Shown in pieces: positions 10,150 through 23,412 of a stretch of 64,000 nucleotides of DNA. The translations under genes were made by a program, and so were the position numbers. How positions within the stretch are numbered: the first letter of the stretch is position 1; every line of letters starts with the position of its first letter. Below the pieces are notes generated by a model. The model was not told the origin of the DNA, ran no database searches, and saw only the letters and a list, made by a program, of their open reading frames with translations. This stretch comes from Liolophura sinensis (lineage: Eukaryota > Mollusca > Polyplacophora > Chitonida > Chitonidae): contig NW_027017995.1 in assembly GCF_032854445.1 (NCBI RefSeq), positions 1 through 64,000 of the forward strand. Direction: 5' to 3'.

Positions 10150-10214
10150 TCGCGACTGGTCATTACTATATTCAACTTTTCATTATCAGTTAAGTGCCCT
10201 TCGTTAGCCCAGAC

Positions 10215-13200
10215 GACGTCAAATCTTTGGGCCAAGCCCATTTAACTCACCCAGCAAATGTCTTACTTCTAAGTCGAAGACAATCTCAATGTCTTTATCT
10301 ACATGTAGAAAAACCACACCATTTGTTTATAAAAAAACGCAAGGTACTTGATACAGTCTGCTGTAAAAAGTACAATTGAACACTGACCCACATCAATAAG
10401 GTGCCAAAAGATGCGCAATTGGGCCAGACATCTCCAGCTGTTGAAAAATTGCAAATTTCTATGGTTTCCATAGATTAAGAGCCGTTGCTGGGCACGTGAT
10501 CTTGACATCATTGATTATTCATTTGTGGCTACAGCCAAAAGTATTGGTCGGAGAGCAACGCGGTTTGCACCATTCGATTTCTCGTCACAAAATACGTCGG
10601 ATTAGCCTCTTACCAGCAGCATTGGAACAGTTTTTCCACTTTTGGATTTTTGCCTGGTCTTTTTGCTAATTGAAATCGGCTACATTAACTATGTACAATC
10701 GCGACTGGTCATTACTTTTTTCAACATTTTATTATAAGTTATGTGCCCTTCGGTAGCCCAGACGACGTCAAATCTTTGGGCCAAGCCCATTTAACTCACC
10801 CAGCAAATGTCTTACTCCTAAGTCGAAGACAAACTCAATGTCTTTATCTACATGTAGAAAAACCACACCATTTGTATATAAAAAAACACAAGGTACTTGA
10901 TACAATCCGCTGTAAAAAGTACAATTGAACACTGACCCACATCAATAAGGTGCCAAAAGATGCGCAATTGGGCCAGGCATCTCCAGCTGTTCAAAAATTG
11001 CAAATTTATATGGTTTCCATGGATTAAGAGCCGTTGCTGGGCACGTGATCTTGACATCATTGATTATTCATTTGTGGCTACAGCCAAAAGTATTGGTCGG
11101 AGAGCAACGTGGTTTGCACCATTCGATTTCTCGTCACAAAATACGTCGGATTAGCCTCTTACCAGCAGTATTGGAACAGTTTTTCCACTTTTGGATTTTT
11201 GCCTGGTCTTTTTGCTAATTGAAATCGGCTACATTAACTATGTACAATCGCGACTGGTCATTACTATATTCAACTTTTCATTATAAGTTATGTGCCCTTC
11301 GGTAGCCCAGACGACGTCAAATCTTTGGGCCAAGCCCATTTAACTCACCCAGCAAATGTCTTACTTCTAAGTCGAAGAAAAACTCAATGTCTTTATCTAC
11401 ATGTAGAAAAACCACACCATTTGTATATAAAAAAAACAAAAGGTACTTGATACAATCCGCTGTAAAAAGTACAATTGAACACTGACCCACATCAATAAGG
11501 TGCCAAAGGATGCGCAATTGGGCCAGGCATCTCCAGCTGTTGAAAAATTGCAAATTTCCTTGGTTTCCATGGAGTAAGAGCAGTTGCTGGGCACGTGATC
11601 TTGACATCATTGATTATTCATTTGTGGCTACAGCCACAAGTATTGGTCGGAGAGCAACGCGGTTTGCACCATTCGATTTCTCGTCACAAAATCCGTCGGA
11701 TTAGCCTCTTACCAGCAGCATTGGAACAGTTTTTCTACTTTTGGAATTTTGCCTGGTCTTTTTGCGAATTGAAATCGGCTACATTAACTATGTACAATCG
11801 CGACTGGTCATTACTATATTCAACTTTTCATTATAAGTTATGTGCCCTTCGGTAGCCCAGACGACGTCAAATCTTTGGGCCAAGCCCATTTAACTCACCC
11901 AGCAAATGTCTTACTCATAAGTCGAAGACAAACTCAATGTCTTTATCTACATGTAGAAAAACCACACCATTTGTATATAAAAAAACGCAAGGTACTTGAT
12001 ACAATCCGCTGTAAAAAGTACAATTGAACACTGACCCACATCAATAAGGTGCCAAAAGATGCGCAATTGGGCCAGGCATCTCCAGCTGTTGAAAAATTGC
12101 AAATTTCTATGGTTTCCATGGATTAAGAGCCGTTGCTGGGCACGTGATCTTGACATCATTGATTATTCATTTGTGGCTACAGCCAAAAGTATTTGTCGGA
12201 GAGCAACGTGGTTTGCACCATTCGATTTCTCGTCACAAAATACGTCGGATTAGTCTCTTACCAGCAGTATTGGAACAGTTTTTCCACTTTTGGATTTTTG
12301 CCTGGTCTTTTTGCTAATTGAAATCGGCTACATTAACTATGTACAATCGCGACTGGTCATTACTATAGTCAACTTTTCATTATAACTTATGTGCCCTTCG
12401 GTAGCCCAGACGACGTCAAATCTTTGGGCCAAGCCCATTTAACTCACCCCCAGGAAATGTCTTACTCCTAAGTCGAAGAAAAACTCAATGTCTTTATCTA
12501 CATGTAGAAAAACCACACCATTTGTATATAAAAAAAACACAAGGTACTTGATACAATCCGCTGTAAAAAGTACAATTGAACACTGACCCACATCAATAAG
12601 GTGCCAAAAGATGCGCAATTGGGCCAGGCATCTCCAGCTGTTGAAAAATTGCAAATTTCCTTGGTTTCCATGGAGTAAGAGCCGTTGCTGGGCACGTGAT
12701 CTTGACATCATTGATTATTCATTTGTGGCTACAGCCAAAAGTATTGGTCGGAGAGCAACGCGGTTTGCACCATTCGATTTCTCGTCACAAAATACGTCGG
12801 ATTAGCCTCTTACCAGCAGCATTAGAACTGTTTTTTTTACTTTTGGATTTTTGCCTGGTCTTTTTGCTAATTTAAATCGGCTACATTAACTATGTACATT
12901 CGCGACTGGTCATTACTATATTAAACTTTTTATTATAAGTTATGTGCCCTTCGGTAGCCCAGACGACGTCAAATCTTTGGGCCAAGCCCATTTAACTCAC
13001 CCAGCAAATGTCTTACTTCTAAGTCGAAGACAAACTCAATGTCTTTATCTACATGTAGAAAAACCACACCATTTGTATATAAAAAAAACACAAGGTTCTT
13101 GATACAATCCGCTGTAAAAAGTACAATTGAACACTGACCCACATCAAAAAGGTGCCAAAGGATGCGCAATTGGGCCAGGCATCTCCAGCTGTTGAAAAAT

Positions 13201-14613
13201 TGCAAATTTCTATGGTTTCCATGGATTAAGAGCCGTTGCTGGGCACGTGATCTTGACATCATTGATTATTCATTTGTGGCTACAGCCAAAAGTATTGGTC
13301 GGAGAGCAACGCGGTTTGCACCATTCGATTTCTCGTCACAAAATACGTCGGATTAGCCTCTTACCAGCAGCATTGGAACAGTTTTTCTACTTTTGGATTT
13401 TTGCCTGGTCTTTTTGCTAATTGAAATCGGCTACATTAACTATGTACAATCGCGACTGGTCATTACTATATTCAACTTTTCATTATAAGTTATGTGCCCT
13501 TCGGTAGCCCAGACGACGTCAAATCTTTGGGCCAAGCCCATTTAACTCACCCAACAAATGTCTTACTTCTAAGTCGAAGACAAACTCAATGTCTTTATCT
13601 ACATGTAGAAAAACCACACCATTTGTATATAAAAAAACAAAAGGTACTTGATACAGTCTGCTGTAAAAACTACAATTGAACACTGACCCACATCAATAAG
13701 GTGCCGAAAGATGCGCAATTGGGCCAGGCATCTCCAGCTGTTGAAAAATTGCAAATTTCTATGGTTTCCATGGAGTAAGAGCCGTTGCTGGGCACGTGAT
13801 CTTGACATCATTGATTATTCATTTGTGGCTACAGCCAAAAGTATTGGTTGCAGAGCAACGCGGTTTGCACCATTCGATTTCTCGTCACAAAATACGTCGG
13901 ATTAGCCTCTTACCAGCAGCATTGGAACAGTTTTTCTACTTTTGGATTTTTGCCTGGTCTTTTTGCAAATTGAAATCGGCTACATTAACTATGTACAATC
14001 GCGACTGGTCATTACTATATTCAACTTTTCATTATAAGTTATGTGCCCTTCGGTAGCCCAGACGACGTCAAATCTTTGGGCCAAGCCCATTTAAATCACC
14101 CAACAAATGTCTTACTCCTAAGTCGAAGACAAACTCAATGTCTTTATCTACATGTAGAAAAACCACACCATTTGTATATAAAAAAAACACAAGGTACTTG
14201 ATACAGTCTGCTGTAAAAAGTACAATTGAACACTGACCCACATCAATAAGGTGCCAAAGGATGCGCAATTGGGCCAGGCATCTCCAGCTGTTGAAAAATT
14301 GCAAATTTCTATGGTTTCCATGGATTTAGAGACGTTGCTGGGCACGTGATCTTGACATCATTGATTATTCATTTGTGGCTACAGCCAAAAGTATTGGTCG
14401 GAGAGCAACGCGGTTTGCACCATTCGATTTCTCGTCACAAAATACGTCGGTTCAGCCTCTTACCAGCAGCATTAGAACAGTTTTTCCACTTTTGGATTTT
14501 TGCCTGGTCTTTTTGCGAATTGAAATCGGCTACATTAACTATGTACAATCGCGACTGGTCATTACTATATTCAACTTTTCATTATAAGTTAAGTGCCCTT
14601 CATTAGCCAAGAC
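10215..14613 (+). repeat. p-led module of eight monomers
   Basis: Monomers start at 10,215 (p type: TTTATAAA with seven A and CGCAAGG, CCAGACATCTCC, CCATAGATTAAG), 10,764, 11,313, 11,863, 12,412, 12,965, 13,515 and 14,064 (c' type). The monomers at 11,313, 11,863 and 12,412 have no counterpart in the collinear right-hand block. The one at 11,313 carries GCCACAAGTATT, AAATCCGTCGG and TTTGGAATTTTGCC, a combination found again only at 60,808. Confidence 0.7.
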
Positions 14614-16815
14614 GACGTCAAATCTTTGGGCCAAGCCCATTTAACTCACCCAGCAAATGTCTTACTTCTAAGTCGAAGACAATCTCAATGTCTTTATCTA
14701 CATGTAGAAAAACCACACCATTTGTATATAAAAAAAACGCAAGGTACTTGATACAGTCCGCTGTAAAAAGTACAATTGAACACTGACCCACATCAATAAG
14801 GTGCCAAAAGATGCGCAATTGGGCCAGACATCTCCAGCTGTTGAAAAATTGCAAATTTCTATGGTTTCCATAGATTAAGAGCCGTTGCTGGGCACGTGAT
14901 CTTGACATCATTGATTATTCATTTGTGGCTACAGCCAAAAGTATTGGTCGGAGAGCAACGCGGTTTGCACCATTCGATTTCTCGTCACAAAATACGTCGG
15001 ATTAGCCTCTTACCAGCAGCATTGGAACAGTTTTTCCACTTTTGGATTTTTGCCTGGTCTTTTTGCTAATTGAAATCGGCTACATTAACTATGTACAATC
15101 GCGACTGGTCATTACTATATTCAACTTTTCATTATAAGTTATGTGCCCTTCGGTAGCCCAGACGACGTCAAATCTTTGGGCCAAGCCCATTTAACTCACC
15201 CAGCAAATGTCTTACTTCTAAGTCGAAGAAAAACTCAATGTCTTTATCTACATGTAGAAAAACCACACCATTTGTATATAAAAAAAAACACAAGGTACTT
15301 GATACAATCCGCTGTAAAAAGTACAATTGAACACTGACCCACATCAATAAGGTGCCAAAAGATGCGCAATTGGGCCAGGCATCTCCAGCTGTTGAAAAAT
15401 TGCAAATTTCCTTGGTTTCCATGGAGTAAGAGCCGTTGCTGGGCACGTGATCTTGACATCATTGATTATTCATTTGTGGCTACAGCCAAAAGTATTGGTC
15501 GGAGAGCAACGCGGTTTGCACCATTCGATTTCTCGTCACAAAATACGTCGGATTAGCCTCTTACCAGCAGCATTGGAACTGTTTTTTTTACTTTTGGATT
15601 TTTGCCTGGTCTTTTTGCTAATTGAAATCGGCTACATTAACTATGTACAATCGCTACTGGTCATTACTATATTCAACTTTTCATTATAAGTTATGTGCCC
15701 TTCGGTAGCCCAGACGACGTCAAATCTTTGGGCCAAGCCCATTTAACTCACCCAACAAATGTCTTACTCCTAAGTCGAAGACAAACTCAATGTCTTTATC
15801 TACATGTAGAAAAACCACACCATTTGTATATAAAAAAAACACAAGGTACTTGATACAATCCGCTGTAAAAAGTACAATTGAACACTGACCCACATCAATA
15901 AGGTGCCAAAGGATGCGCAATTGAGCCAGGCATCTCCAGCTGTTGAAAAATTGCAAATTTCTATGGTTTCCATGGAGTAAGAGCCGTTGCTGGGCACGTG
16001 ATCTTGACATCATTGATTATTCATTTGTGGATACAGCCAAAAGTATTGGTTGGAGAGCAACGCGGTTTGCACTATTTGATTTTTCGTCACAAAATACGTC
16101 GGATTAGCCTCTTACCAGCAGCATTGGAACAGTTTTCCCACTTTTGGGTTTTTGCCTGGTCTTTTTGCTAATTGAAATCGGCTACATTAACTATGTACAA
16201 TCGCGACTGGTCATTACTATATTCAACTTTTCATTATGAGTTATGTGCCCTTCGGTAGCCCAGACGACGTCAAATCTTTGGGCCAAGCCCATTTAACTCA
16301 CCCAACAAATGTCTTACTCCTAAGTCGAAGACAAACTCAATGTCTTTATCTACATGTAGAAAAACCACACCATTTGTATATAAAAAAAACACAAGGTACT
16401 TGATACAATCCGCTGTAAAAAGTACAATTGAACACTGACCCACATCAATAAGGTGCCAAAGGATGCGCAATTGGGCCAGGCATCTCCAGCTGTTGAAAAA
16501 TTGCAAATTTCTATGGTTTCCATGGATTTAGAGACGTTGCTGGGCACGTGATCTTGACATCATTGATTATTCATTTGTGGCTACAGCCAAAAGTATTGGT
16601 CGGAGAGCAACGCGGTTTGCACCATTCGATTTCTCGTCACAAAATACGTCGGTTCAGCCTCTTACCAGCAGCATTAGAACAGTTTTTCTACTTTTGGATT
16701 TTTGCCTGGTCTTTTTGCGAATTGAAATCGGCTACATTAACTATGTACAATCGCGACTGGTCATTACTATATTCAACTTTTCATTATAAGTTAAGTGCCT
16801 ATCGTTAGCCAAGAC
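14614..16815 (+). repeat. p-led module of four monomers (p a b c)
   Basis: Monomers start at 14,614 (p), 15,164 (a), 15,716 (b) and 16,266 (c). Subtype marks: a has GAAGAAAAACTC, ATTTCCTTGG and a tail with AACTG plus eight T and CGCTACTGG; b has CCAACAAATG, CAATTGAGCC, GTGGATACAGCC and CATTATGAG; c has GGATTTAGAGACG, CGGTTCAG and CATTAGAACAG and leads into AAGTGCCTATCGTTAGCC. This is the cleanest copy of the basic p-a-b-c order. Confidence 0.7.
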
Positions 16816-19800
16816 GACGTCAAATCTTTGGGCCAAGCCCATTTAACTCACCCAGCAAATGTCTTACTTCTAAGTCGAAGACAATCTCAATATCTTTATC
16901 TACATGTAGAAAAACCACACCATTTGTTTATAAAAAAACGCAAGGTACTTGATACAGTCCGCTGTAAAAAGTACAATTGAACACTGACCCACATCAATAA
17001 GGTGCCAAAAGATGCGCAATTGGGCCAGACATCTCCAGCTGTTGAAAAATTGCAAATTTCTATGGTTACCATAGATTAAGAGCCGTTGCTGGGCACGTGA
17101 TCTTGACATCATTGATTATTCATTTGTGGCTACAGCCAAAAGTATTGGTCGGAGAGCAACGCGGTTTGCACCATTCGATTTCTCGTCACAAAATACGTCG
17201 GATTAGCCTCTTACCAGCAGCATTGGAACAGCTTTTCCACTTTTGGATTTTTGCCTGGTCTTTTGGCTAATTGAAATCGGCTACATTAACTATGTACAAT
17301 CGCGACTGGTCATTACTATATTCAACTTTTCATTATAAGTTATGTGCCCTTCGGTAGCCCAGACGACGTCAAATCTTTGGGCCAAGCCCATTTAACTCAC
17401 CCAACAAATGTCTTACTCCTAAGTCGAAGACAAACTCAATGTCTTTATCTACATGTAGAAAAACCACACCATTTGTATATAAAAAAAACACAAGGTACTT
17501 GATACAATCCGCTGTAAAAAGTACAATTGAACACTGACCCACATCAATAAGGTGCCAAAGGATGCGCAATTGAGCCAGGCATCTCCAGCTGTTGAAAAAT
17601 TGCAAATTTCTATGGTTTCCATGGAGTAAGAGCCGTTGCTGGGCACGTGATCTTGACATCATTGATTATTCATTTGTGGATACAGCCAAAAGTATTGGTT
17701 GGAGAGCAACGCGGTTTCCACTATTCGATTTTTCGTCACAAAATACGTCGGATTAGCCTCTTACCAGCAGCATTGGAACAGTTTTCCCACTTTTGGATTT
17801 TTGCCTGGTCTTTTTGCTAATTGAAATCGGGTACATTAACTATGTACAATCGCGACTGGTCATTACTATATTCAACTTTTCATTATGAGTTATGTGCCCT
17901 TCGGTAGCCCAGACGACGTCAAATCTTTGGGCCAAGCCCATTTAACTCACCCAACAAATGTCTTACTCCTAAGTCGAAGACAAACTCAATGTCTTTATCT
18001 ACATGTAGAAAAACCACACCATTTGTATATAAAAAAAACACAAGGTACTTGATACAATCCGCTGTAAAAAGTACAATTGAACACTGACCCACATCAATAA
18101 GGTGCCAAAGGATGCGCAATTGGGCCAGGCATCTCCAGCTGTTGAAAAATTGCAAATTTCTATGGTTTCCATGGAGTAAGAGCCGTTGCTGGGCACGTGA
18201 TCTTGACATCATTGATTATTCATTTGTGGCTACAGCCAAAAGTATTGGTCGGAGAGCAACGCGGTTTGCACCATTCGATTTTTCGTCACAAAATACGTCG
18301 GATTAGCCTCTTACCAGCAGCATTGGAACAGTTTTCCCACTTTTGGATTTTTGCCTGGTCTTTTTGCTACTTGAAATCGGCTACATTAACTATGTACAAT
18401 CGCGACTGGTCATTACTATATTCAACTTTTCATGATGAGTTATATGCCCTTTGGTAGCCCAGACGACGTCAAATCTTTGGGCCAAGCCCATTTAACTCAC
18501 CCAACAAATGTCTTACTTCTAAGTCGAAGACAAACTCAATGTCTTTATCTACATGTAGAAAAACCACACCATTTGTATATAAAAAAAACACAAGGTACAT
18601 GACACAGTCCGCTGTAAAAAGTACAATTGAACACTGACCCACATCTATAAGGTGCCAAAAGATGCGCAATTGCGCCAGGCATCTCCAGCTGTTGAAAAAT
18701 TGCAAATTTCCTTCGTTTCCATGGAGTAAGAGCCGTTGCTGGGCACGTGATCTTGACATCATTGATTATTCACTTGTGGCTACAGCCAAAAGTATTGGTC
18801 GGAGAGCAACGCGGTTTGCACCATTCGATTTCTCGTCACAAAATACGTCGGATTAGCCTCTTACCAGCAGCATTGGAACAGTTTTTCTACTTTAGGATTT
18901 TTGCCTGGTCTTTTTGCGAATTGAAATCGGGTACATTAACTATGTACAATCGCGACTGGTCATTACTATATTCAACTTTTCATTATAAGTTATGTGCCCT
19001 TCGGTAGCCCAGACGACGTCAAATCTTTGGGCTAAGCCCATTTAACTCACCCAGCAAATGTCTTACTCCTAAGTCGAAGACAATCTAAATGTCTTTATCT
19101 ACATGTAGAAAAACCACACCATTTGTATATAAAAAAAACACAAGGTACTTGATACAATCCGCTGTAAAAAGTACAATTGAACACTGACCCACATCAATAA
19201 GGTGCCAAAGGATGCGCAATTGGGCCAGGCATCTCCAGCTGTTGAAAAATTGCAAATTTCCTTGGTTTCCATGGAGTAAGAGCCGTTGCTGGGCACGTGA
19301 TCTTGACATCATTGATTATTCATTTGTGGCTACAGCCAAAAGTATTGGTTGGAGAGCAACGCGGTTTGCACCATTCGATTTCTCGTCACAAAATACGTCG
19401 GATTAGCCTCTTACCAGCAGCATTGGAACAGTTTTTCTACTTTTGGATTTTTGCCTGGTCTTTTTGCGAATTGAAATCGGCTACATTAACTATGTACAAT
19501 CGCGACTGGTCATTACTATATTCAACTTTTCATTATAAGTTATGTGCCCTTCGGTAGCCCAGACGACGTCAAATCTTTGGGCCAAGCCCATTTAACTCAC
19601 CCAGCAAATGTCTTACTTCTAAGTCGAAGACAAACTCAATGTCTTTATCTACATGTAGAAAAACCACACCATTTGTATATAAAAAAAAACACAAGGTACT
19701 TGATACAATCCGCTGTAAAGAGTACAATTGAACACTGACCCACATCAATAAGGTGCCAAAGGATGCGCAATTGGGCCAGGCATCTCCAGCTGTTGAAAAA

Positions 19801-22800
19801 TTGCAAATTTCCTTGGTTTCCATGGAGTAAGAGCCGTTGCTGGGCACGTGATCTTGACATCATTGATTATTCATTTGTGGCTACAGCCAAAAGTATTGGT
19901 TGGAGAGCAACGCGGTTTGCACCATTCGATTTTTCGTCACAAAATACGTCGGATTAGCCTCTTACCAGCAGCATTGGAACAGTTTTTCTACTTTTGGATT
20001 TTTGCCTGGTCTTTTTGCTAATTGAAATCGGCTACATTAACTATGTACAATCGCGACTGGTCATTACTATATTCAACTTTTCATTATAAGTTATGTGCCC
20101 TTCGGTAGCCCAGACGACGTCAAATCTTTGGGCCAAGCCCATTTAACTCACGCAGCAAATGTCTTACTTCTAAGTCGAAGACAAACTTAATGTCTTTATC
20201 TACATGTAGAAAAACCACACCATTTGTATATAAAAAAACACAAGGTACTTGATACAGTCTGCTGTAAAAAGTACAATTGAACACTGACCCACATCAATAA
20301 GGTGCCAAAAGATGCACAATTGGGCCAGGCATCTCCAGCTGTTGAAAAATTGCAAATTTCCTTGGTTTCCATGGAGTAAGAGCCGTTGCTGGGCACGTGA
20401 TCTTGACATCATTGATTATTCACTTGTGGCTACAGCCAAAAGTATTGGTCGGAGAGCAACGCGGTTTGCACCATTCGATTTCTCGTCACAAAATACGTCG
20501 GATTAGCCTCTTACCAGCAGCATTGGAACAGTTTTTCTACTTTTGGATTTTTGCCTGGTCTTTTTGCTAATTGAAATCGGCCACATTAACTATGTACAAT
20601 CGCGACTGGTCATTACTATATTCAACTTTTCATTATAAGTTATGTGCCCTTCGGTAGCCCAGACGACGTCAAATCTTTGGGCCAAGCCCATTTATCTTAC
20701 GCAGCAAATGTCTTACTTCTAAGTCGAAGACAAACTCAATGTCTTTATCTACATGTAGAAAAACCACACCATTTGTATATAAAAAAAACACAAGGTACTT
20801 GATACAATCCGCTGTAAAGAGTACAATTGAACACTGACCCACATCAATAAGGTGCCAAAGGATGCGCAATTGGGCCAGGCATCTCCAGCTGTTGAAAAAT
20901 TGCAAATTTCCTTGGTTTCCATGGAGTAAGAGCCGTTGCTGGGCACGTGATCTTGACATCATTGATTATTCATTTGTGGCTACAGCCAAAAGTATTGGTT
21001 GGAGAGCAACGCGGTTTGCACCATTCGATTTTTCGTCACAAAATACGTCGGATTAGCCTCTTACCAGCAGCATTGGAACAGTTTTTCTACTTTTGGATTT
21101 TTGCCTGGTCTTTTTGCTAATTGAAATCGGCTACATTAACTATGTACAATCGCGACTGGTCATTACTATATTCAACTTTTCATTATAAGTTATGTGCCCT
21201 TCGGTAGCCCAGACGACGTCAAATCTTTGGGCCAAGCCCATTTAACTCACGCAGCAAATGTCTTACTTCTAAGTCGAAGACAAACTTAATGTCTTTATCT
21301 ACATGTAGAAAAACCACACCATTTGTATATAAAAAAACACAAGGTACTTGATAATGTCTGCTGTAAAAAGTACAATTGAACACTGACCCACATCAATAAG
21401 GTGCCAAAAGATGCACAATTGGGCCAGGCATCTCCAGCTGTTGAAAAATTGCAAATTTCCTTGGTTTCCATGGAGTAAGAGCCGTTGCTGGGCACGTGAT
21501 CTTGACATCATTGATTATTCATTTGTGGCTACAGCCAAAAGTATTGGTCGGAGAGCAACGCGGTTTGCACCATTCGATTTCTCGTCACAAAATACGTCGG
21601 ATTAGCCTCTTACCAGCAGCATTGGAACAGTTTTTCCACTTTTGGATTTTTGCCTGGTCTTTTTGCTAATTGAAATCGGCTACATTAACTATGTACAATC
21701 GCCACTGGTCATTACTATATTCAACTTTTCATTATAAGTTATGTGCCCTTCGGTAGCCCAGACGACGTCAAATCTTTGGGCCAAGCCCATTTAACTCACC
21801 CAACAAATGTCTTACTTCTAAGTCGAAGACAAACTCAATGTCTTTATCTACATGTAGAAAAACCACACCATTTGTATATAAAAAAAACACAAGGTACATG
21901 AAACAGTCCGCTGTAAAAAGTACAGTTGAACACTGACCCACATCAATAAGGTGCCAAAAGATGAACAATTGGGCCAGGCATCTCCAGCTGTTGAAAAATT
22001 GCAAATTTCTATGGTTTCCATGGATTAAGAGCCGTTGCTGGGCACGTGATCTTGACATCATTGATTATTCATTTGTGGCTACAGCCAAAAGTATTGGTCG
22101 GAGAGCAACTCGGTTTGCACCATTCGATTTCTCGTCACAAAGTACGTCGGATTAGTTTCTTTCCAGCAGCATTGGAACAGTTTTCCCACTTTTGGATTTT
22201 TGCCTGGTCTTTTTGCGAATTGAAATCGGGTACATTAACTATGTACATTCGCGACTGGTCATTACTATATTCAACTTTTTATTATAAGTTATGTGCCCTT
22301 CGGTAGCCCAGACGACGTCAAATCTTTGGGCCAAGCCCATTTAACTCACCCAACAAATGTCTTACTTCTAAGTCGAAGACAAACTCAATGTCTTTATCTA
22401 CATGTAGAAAAACCACACCATTTGTATATAAAAAAACACAAGGTACTTGATACAGTCTGCTGTAAAAACTACAATTGAACACTGACCCACATCGATAAGG
22501 TGCCGAAAGATGCGCAATTGGGCCAGGCATCTCCAGCTGTTGAAAAATTGCAAATTTCTATGGTTTCCATGGAGTAAGAGCCGTTGCTGGGCACGTGATC
22601 TTGACATCATTGATTATTCATTTGTGGCTACAGCCAAAAGTATTGGTTGCAGAGCAACGCGGTTTGCACCATTCGATTTCTCGTCACAAAATACGTCGGA
22701 TTAGCCTCTTACCAGCAGCATTGGAACAGTTTTTCTACTTTTGGATTTTTGCCTGGTCTTTTTGCAAATTGAAATCGGCTACATTAACTATGTACAATCG

Positions 22801-23412
22801 CGACTGGTCATTACTATATTCAACTTTTCATTATAAGTTATGTGCCCTTCGGTAGCCCAGACGACGTCAAATCTTTGGGCCAAGCCCATTTAAATCACCC
22901 AGCAAATGTCTTACTTCTAAGTCGAAGACAAACTCAATGTCTTTATCTACATGTAGAAAAACCACACCATTTGTATATAAAAAAAACACAAGGTACTTGA
23001 TACAGTCTGCTGTAAAAAGTACAATTGAACACTGACCCACATCAATAAGGTGCCAAAGGATGCGCAATTGGGCCAGGCATCTCCAGCTGTTGAAAAATTG
23101 CAAATTTCTATGGTTTCCATGGATTTAGAGACGTTGCTGGGCACGTGATCTTGACATCATTGATTATTCATTTGTGGCTACAGCCAAAAGTATTGGTCGG
23201 AGAGCAACGCGGTTTGCACCATTCGATTTCTCGTCACAAAATACGTCGGTTCAGCCTCTTACCAGCAGCATTAGAACAGTTTTTCCACTTTTGGATTTTT
23301 GCCTGGTCTTTTTGCGAATTGAAATCGGCTACATTAACTATGTACAATCGCGACTGGTCATTACTATATTCAACTTTTCATTATCAGTTAAGTGCCCTTC
23401 GTTAGCCCAGAC
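16816..23412 (+). repeat. p-led module of twelve monomers
   Basis: Monomers start at 16,816 (p), 17,365 (b), 17,915 (e), 18,465 (d), 19,015, 19,565, 20,116, 20,665, 21,215, 21,764, 22,314 and 22,863 (c'). The p-b-e-d start recurs at 37,711. The d monomer is marked by ACATGACACAG, CATCTATAAGG, TTCCTTCG and TTCACTTGTGG. From 19,015 on, the monomers are the right-hand counterparts of 3624-9665. Confidence 0.7.

Larger units (their letters stand above)
323..10214 (+). repeat. 18 monomers, left region with many single-base indels
   Basis: Monomers start at 323, 871, 1420, 1973, 2523, 3074, 3624, 4174, 4723, 5270, 5822, 6371, 6921, 7469, 8017, 8566, 9116 and 9665. Spacing is more irregular here (547-553) than in the centre because of scattered single-base gains and losses. 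Examples are CTGGCACG at about 597 and 4996, AGCCCAAAAG at about 91 and 5590, GCGACCTGG at about 5209, TTTGGCCAAG at about 6384, GATGGCGC at about 6567 and a missing T in GGTTCCATGG at about 7170. Some indels are shared between copies (GCACATTCG at about 5075 and 6176), so not all can be independent errors. Confidence 0.85.
3470..18860 (+). repeat. Older block duplication, left copy (about 15.39 kb, 28 monomers)
   Basis: Diagnostic variants here recur in the same order from about 18,861 to about 27.8 kb. The left boundary lies in the monomer at 3074, whose tail shares TTTAGGATTT with the tail of the monomer at 18,465. Pairs include 3624/19,015, 4174/19,565, 5822/20,116, 7469/21,764, 8566 or 9665/22,863, 10,764/23,962, 12,965/24,512 and 15,716/26,712. 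The shift steps down from about 15,391 to 14,294, 13,198, 11,547 and 10,996, each step close to a whole number of monomers. This copy therefore carries eight more monomers than its partner. Boundaries are approximate. Confidence 0.7.

Noticed and set aside
17255-17275. Resemblance of CTTTTGGCTAA to U2 snRNA
   Set aside because: Only about 11 bases agree, the G is a variant found in some p-type tails (most monomers have TTTTTGCTAA), and no other U2 segment is near.
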